From assembly GCA_914767885.1 (NCBI GenBank), contig CAJZBQ010000057.1, forward strand, positions 620,001 to 684,000: 64,000 nucleotides of DNA, read 5' to 3'. This DNA is from Blepharisma stoltei (Eukaryota; Ciliophora; Heterotrichea; Heterotrichida; Blepharismidae). The notes below the pieces were generated by a model. That model worked only from the letters and a program-made list of their open reading frames with translations. It had not been told where the DNA came from and did no database searches. The translations under genes were made by a program, and so were the position numbers. Below are positions 61,678 through 64,000 of the stretch, one piece after another. Position 1 is the first letter of the stretch, and every line of letters starts with the position of its first letter.

Positions 61678-64000
61678 ATGCAAGGACATTTTGACGAAAC
61701 AGAGTTTTTGAAAAATCAAGCCGAAGATGAAGAAATGGATGAAAATAACGCTGAGGGAAAGGATCAGATCTTACGTATCATAAAAAATTACTTGTTTCAC
61801 CTATTTTTCAAATTAAATACTACAAAATTTTCATCAGGGGTTTATTACTATGTAATTATGATATAGCCCAAGACTTCTTTAGTTGGGTTATGCAGAAGTC
61901 TTCGAGCGTCAGTCGGGGAGTTGGGAAGCCAACATTTGGTGGTTAAATTCCCTAGATGATAAATCTAATTGCTGCTATAGGCTTGCCATTTTGGAGTTGA
62001 TTTTAGCAATAATTTTTTTTCAACTCCCCAATTAATGTTGTAAGCTCGAGCTAAAAGGAGGTTTGGGCTATAACAATAGAAACAGCCCAACTTCTCACTT
62101 ATGTCATGGTTGACGGCGATTATTCCGCATTGGGCCCATACGAAGACACGAGCCCCTGAAATCTCAGCCAAACCCAATGATTAATCGATGTTTGCTGGGT
62201 ATTTCGAGTTGATCACTATTTCCACAGCAATTACATTTCTTATGTGGTTCTCATTGCTATTTGGGGATCATTGTTCGGAGGTTTGATCAGTCTATGTGTT
62301 ATAATAGCCCTTGAGAGAAAAACTTATACCCTAACCTTGAATTTTGTAGTCAAGGTAGCCAAAATGCTGATAACCCTTATGACGACAGTTCTGTTTATAC
62401 CTATCGTTGACACTTTTGCATTTGGGGCAAGATGTGCATTCAGTACCCATAGCCACTGTTTGGATTTGTATGAAGGAATTCCCTTTATGGTAGGCTATAT
62501 TGGGGCAACCGTTGTATTTGTAGGGGTTATGATGCTTTGTGCTGGATTGTATTATGATTTTTGCCCTATTTGTGGCAATATGATGGGCAAGCCGCATTCA
62601 AGGTTTAAAATTTTAAAGCTGGGGGTGATCGTGACAATCATCTACTGTAATTATTTTATCATGATTTCTGGCAAAGAAATCTTGTTTTTGATTGTATGTC
62701 TAGCTATCAGCTTGATAAAATGCTATGTATTTATACAATATATCCCTTACTATAATATGAGAATGTGCAACGTCAGACTTGCTGAATGGGTCGCCTTTTT
62801 ATCAGCTGTTTTTTGTTTGATTATTGGCCAGTTCTTTAATAGCACTGACGAAACAAACTCATCGATTACCATGCTGTTTTATTTTTTAACCCCTTGTCTA
62901 GTCCAAATAAGCCAACTTGCTATGATCCGTCGTAGTAAAACTATCGCTGAAAAAGGAATCCAACACCTTACTAACCCTTATCAAGTCGAAATTAAAGCAA
63001 GAATGCTTGTGCTTAAGCTGGAAGAAGCCAGAAATAAAAATGTCAAAAGCATTTACGGGGAAAACGAAGAGGATGAAAATCAGGAATTCCAAACAGTCCA
63101 AGCAGAGACTTTGGTAGAAATTGAAAATCTTTATACAGAAGCCTTCAAAAAATTCCCAAATGCTGAGTTACTTTATCTATGGTCAGGCTTGATCCAACTG
63201 CATATCTTCGGAAATTATATTTTATCTATTTTACAATGCTTTAAAGGTATTTTAAATGCTAATAAGCTAGATTCCCAATATGCCCTTTACCATTTCAGGC
63301 GTACAAGCGTCAGCTTTTATAAAGCACATATAAAAGATGATGCATATGACTATGAACTCTTTGAAAAAGCTTTCCAAAGTGCTCAGAAAAATGATGAGGC
63401 AGTGACTAGGTCCCAGTTTTATTTCTGGGCTGAATTGGAGTCAAAAGCGCCAAAAATACAAAAACTAAATAAACTGGCAGGGGAGACTACAAAAATGATT
63501 GGAGTTGCAAAGGCTAATTATCAGAAATTATTGAAGCTGAACTCGAAAAATACGCAAGCACTTAGAATGTATGGGTGGTTCCTTAGTAGTTTGAATAATT
63601 ACGCTGAGCTTGGTCAAAGATATCTAAATAAAGCCGAGATGCAAGAGGAAGCTCACTCCCCCTCCGTGAGCAAACAAAACCATTAAAAAAATCCCAATTT
63701 TTTGCCCAAAAACCTTCGCTTCGCGAGTGAACTAATTTTTTTCTAATATAAAATTTAATTTGATATATAAGCGATAGTTAGTATATTGAATCTCTAGCTA
63801 ATTCTATTTAATTTTAAGCAGCTTACATTTTAAAAAATAATTTTGCAAATTAAATAAATATTTGCTTCTATTTTTGCGAATTGGGATTTTTTTAAAATTC
63901 TATTATTTCTAATTTTAAAAAAAAATTAGCCCTTCTCGTGGAGAACAAAAATTTTTTGTTCACTCACGGAGGGGGGGAGTCAGCAGAAAAACATGAACTC
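61678..64000 (+). CDS. tmcB-like multipass membrane protein with TPR region, 3' partial, two IESs
   Basis: Large ciliate-expanded family resembling Dictyostelium tmcB. Starts MQGHFDETEF; an IES (61862-62070) follows KFSSGVYYYVIM, and excision fuses to ITIETAQLLTYVMVDGDYSA. Conserved GPYEDTSPWNLSQTQWLID (one UGA-Trp pair), then about seven membrane helices (e.g. VLIAIWGSLFGGLISLCVII) and a helical TPR-like region (FPNAELLYLWSGLIQLHIFG, LKLNSKNTQALRMYGWFLSS). A second IES (63653-63979) interrupts the TPR part; excision joins MQEEA|QQKNMN. The gene continues past the window. Function unknown; probably a plasma- or ciliary-membrane sensor. Confidence 0.88.
61862..62070. other. IES, 209 bp, TA-bounded with TATAGCCCAA terminal inverted repeats
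   Basis: Inner ends TATAGCCCAAGAC and, reversed, TATAGCCCAAACC form a 10-bp inverted repeat. The frame needs exactly 209 bp removed, i.e. a TA junction (atga-TA-acaata). Cutting at TATA (207 bp) would create a stop. Different from families A-D. Confidence 0.88.
63653..63979. mobile_element. IES, 327 bp, family-A MITE in tmcB-like gene
   Basis: TCA on both sides (63653-63655, 63980-63982). Left has two terminus motifs (CTCCCCCTCCGTGAGCAAAC and CTTCGCTTCGCGAGTGAAC); right is the hairpin form ending TTGTTCACTCACGGAGGG. Excision keeps the frame (EEA|QQKN). Confidence 0.9.

Noticed and set aside
1-64000. Bacterial or viral origin, or a transposase gene
   Set aside because: Spliceosomal introns, eukaryote-only gene families and the reassigned code point to a ciliate; no DDE, reverse-transcriptase or integrase motif was found in any frame I read.

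Overview
The window looks like germline (micronuclear) DNA of a heterotrich ciliate, most likely Blepharisma or a close relative. Three signals agree. (1) UGA is read as Trp: many genes run through in-frame UGA at positions where their families have Trp (BRAP, ALG8, the JmjC and P450-reductase genes), and every confident gene ends in UAA or UAG. (2) Spliceosomal introns are tiny: eight of 15 nt and one of 14 nt, all GT...AG. (3) At least twelve coding regions are interrupted by DNA lying between short direct repeats, and removing one repeat plus the insert restores the reading frame exactly. These are internal eliminated sequences (IESs).

Layout, 1-28 kb: phenylalanine hydroxylase (5' end outside the window), a divergent kinesin, ALDH7A1 (with IES), a basic protein, two tandem membrane-protein paralogues, a pRiA4b-ORF3-like protein, ABITRAM, an FHA protein, a CDPK, eIF3f, an ARID-JmjC protein, a zinc/KE-rich protein, BRAP, a secreted Cys-rich protein, a TTLL ligase (82-bp IES) and an LRR protein. 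Layout, 29-46 kb: a decayed gene, a PH-domain kinase broken by four IESs, several coiled-coil or basic proteins, a gene carrying a 1054-bp IES, CCDC42/CFAP73-like, ALG8 (five introns), a small zinc-finger membrane protein, a tail-anchored secretory protein (386-bp IES) and RBM34/NOP12. Layout, 46-64 kb: a Cys-rich membrane protein, a tail-anchored coiled-coil protein split by a 2003-bp composite IES, a basic protein with a 50-bp IES, ABAT, a USP-like protein, UBE2V, a syntaxin, POR (204-bp IES), and the start of a tmcB-like multipass protein (two IESs) running off the end.

Genes are packed tightly (often 17-40 bp apart). The longer gaps are filled with mobile-element relics. Recognisable families are: A, MITEs with CTCCCCC...TCCGTGAGTGAAC ends and 3-bp TNA target duplications; B, the same layout but CTCCCCC...TTTAAATTGGAAC; C/D, elements with long terminal inverted repeats rich in CCCCACCCC and roughly 5-9-bp target duplications; and R, GC-richer SINE-like units with 8-13-bp target duplications. 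They occur both between genes and inside genes, and are nested in each other. No transposase gene, rRNA, tRNA or CRISPR array was recognised.

The gene content is ordinary eukaryotic housekeeping and ciliary biology. The notable biology is the layered IES architecture, where mobile elements sit inside other IESs and the host must remove the whole stack precisely to make working genes.
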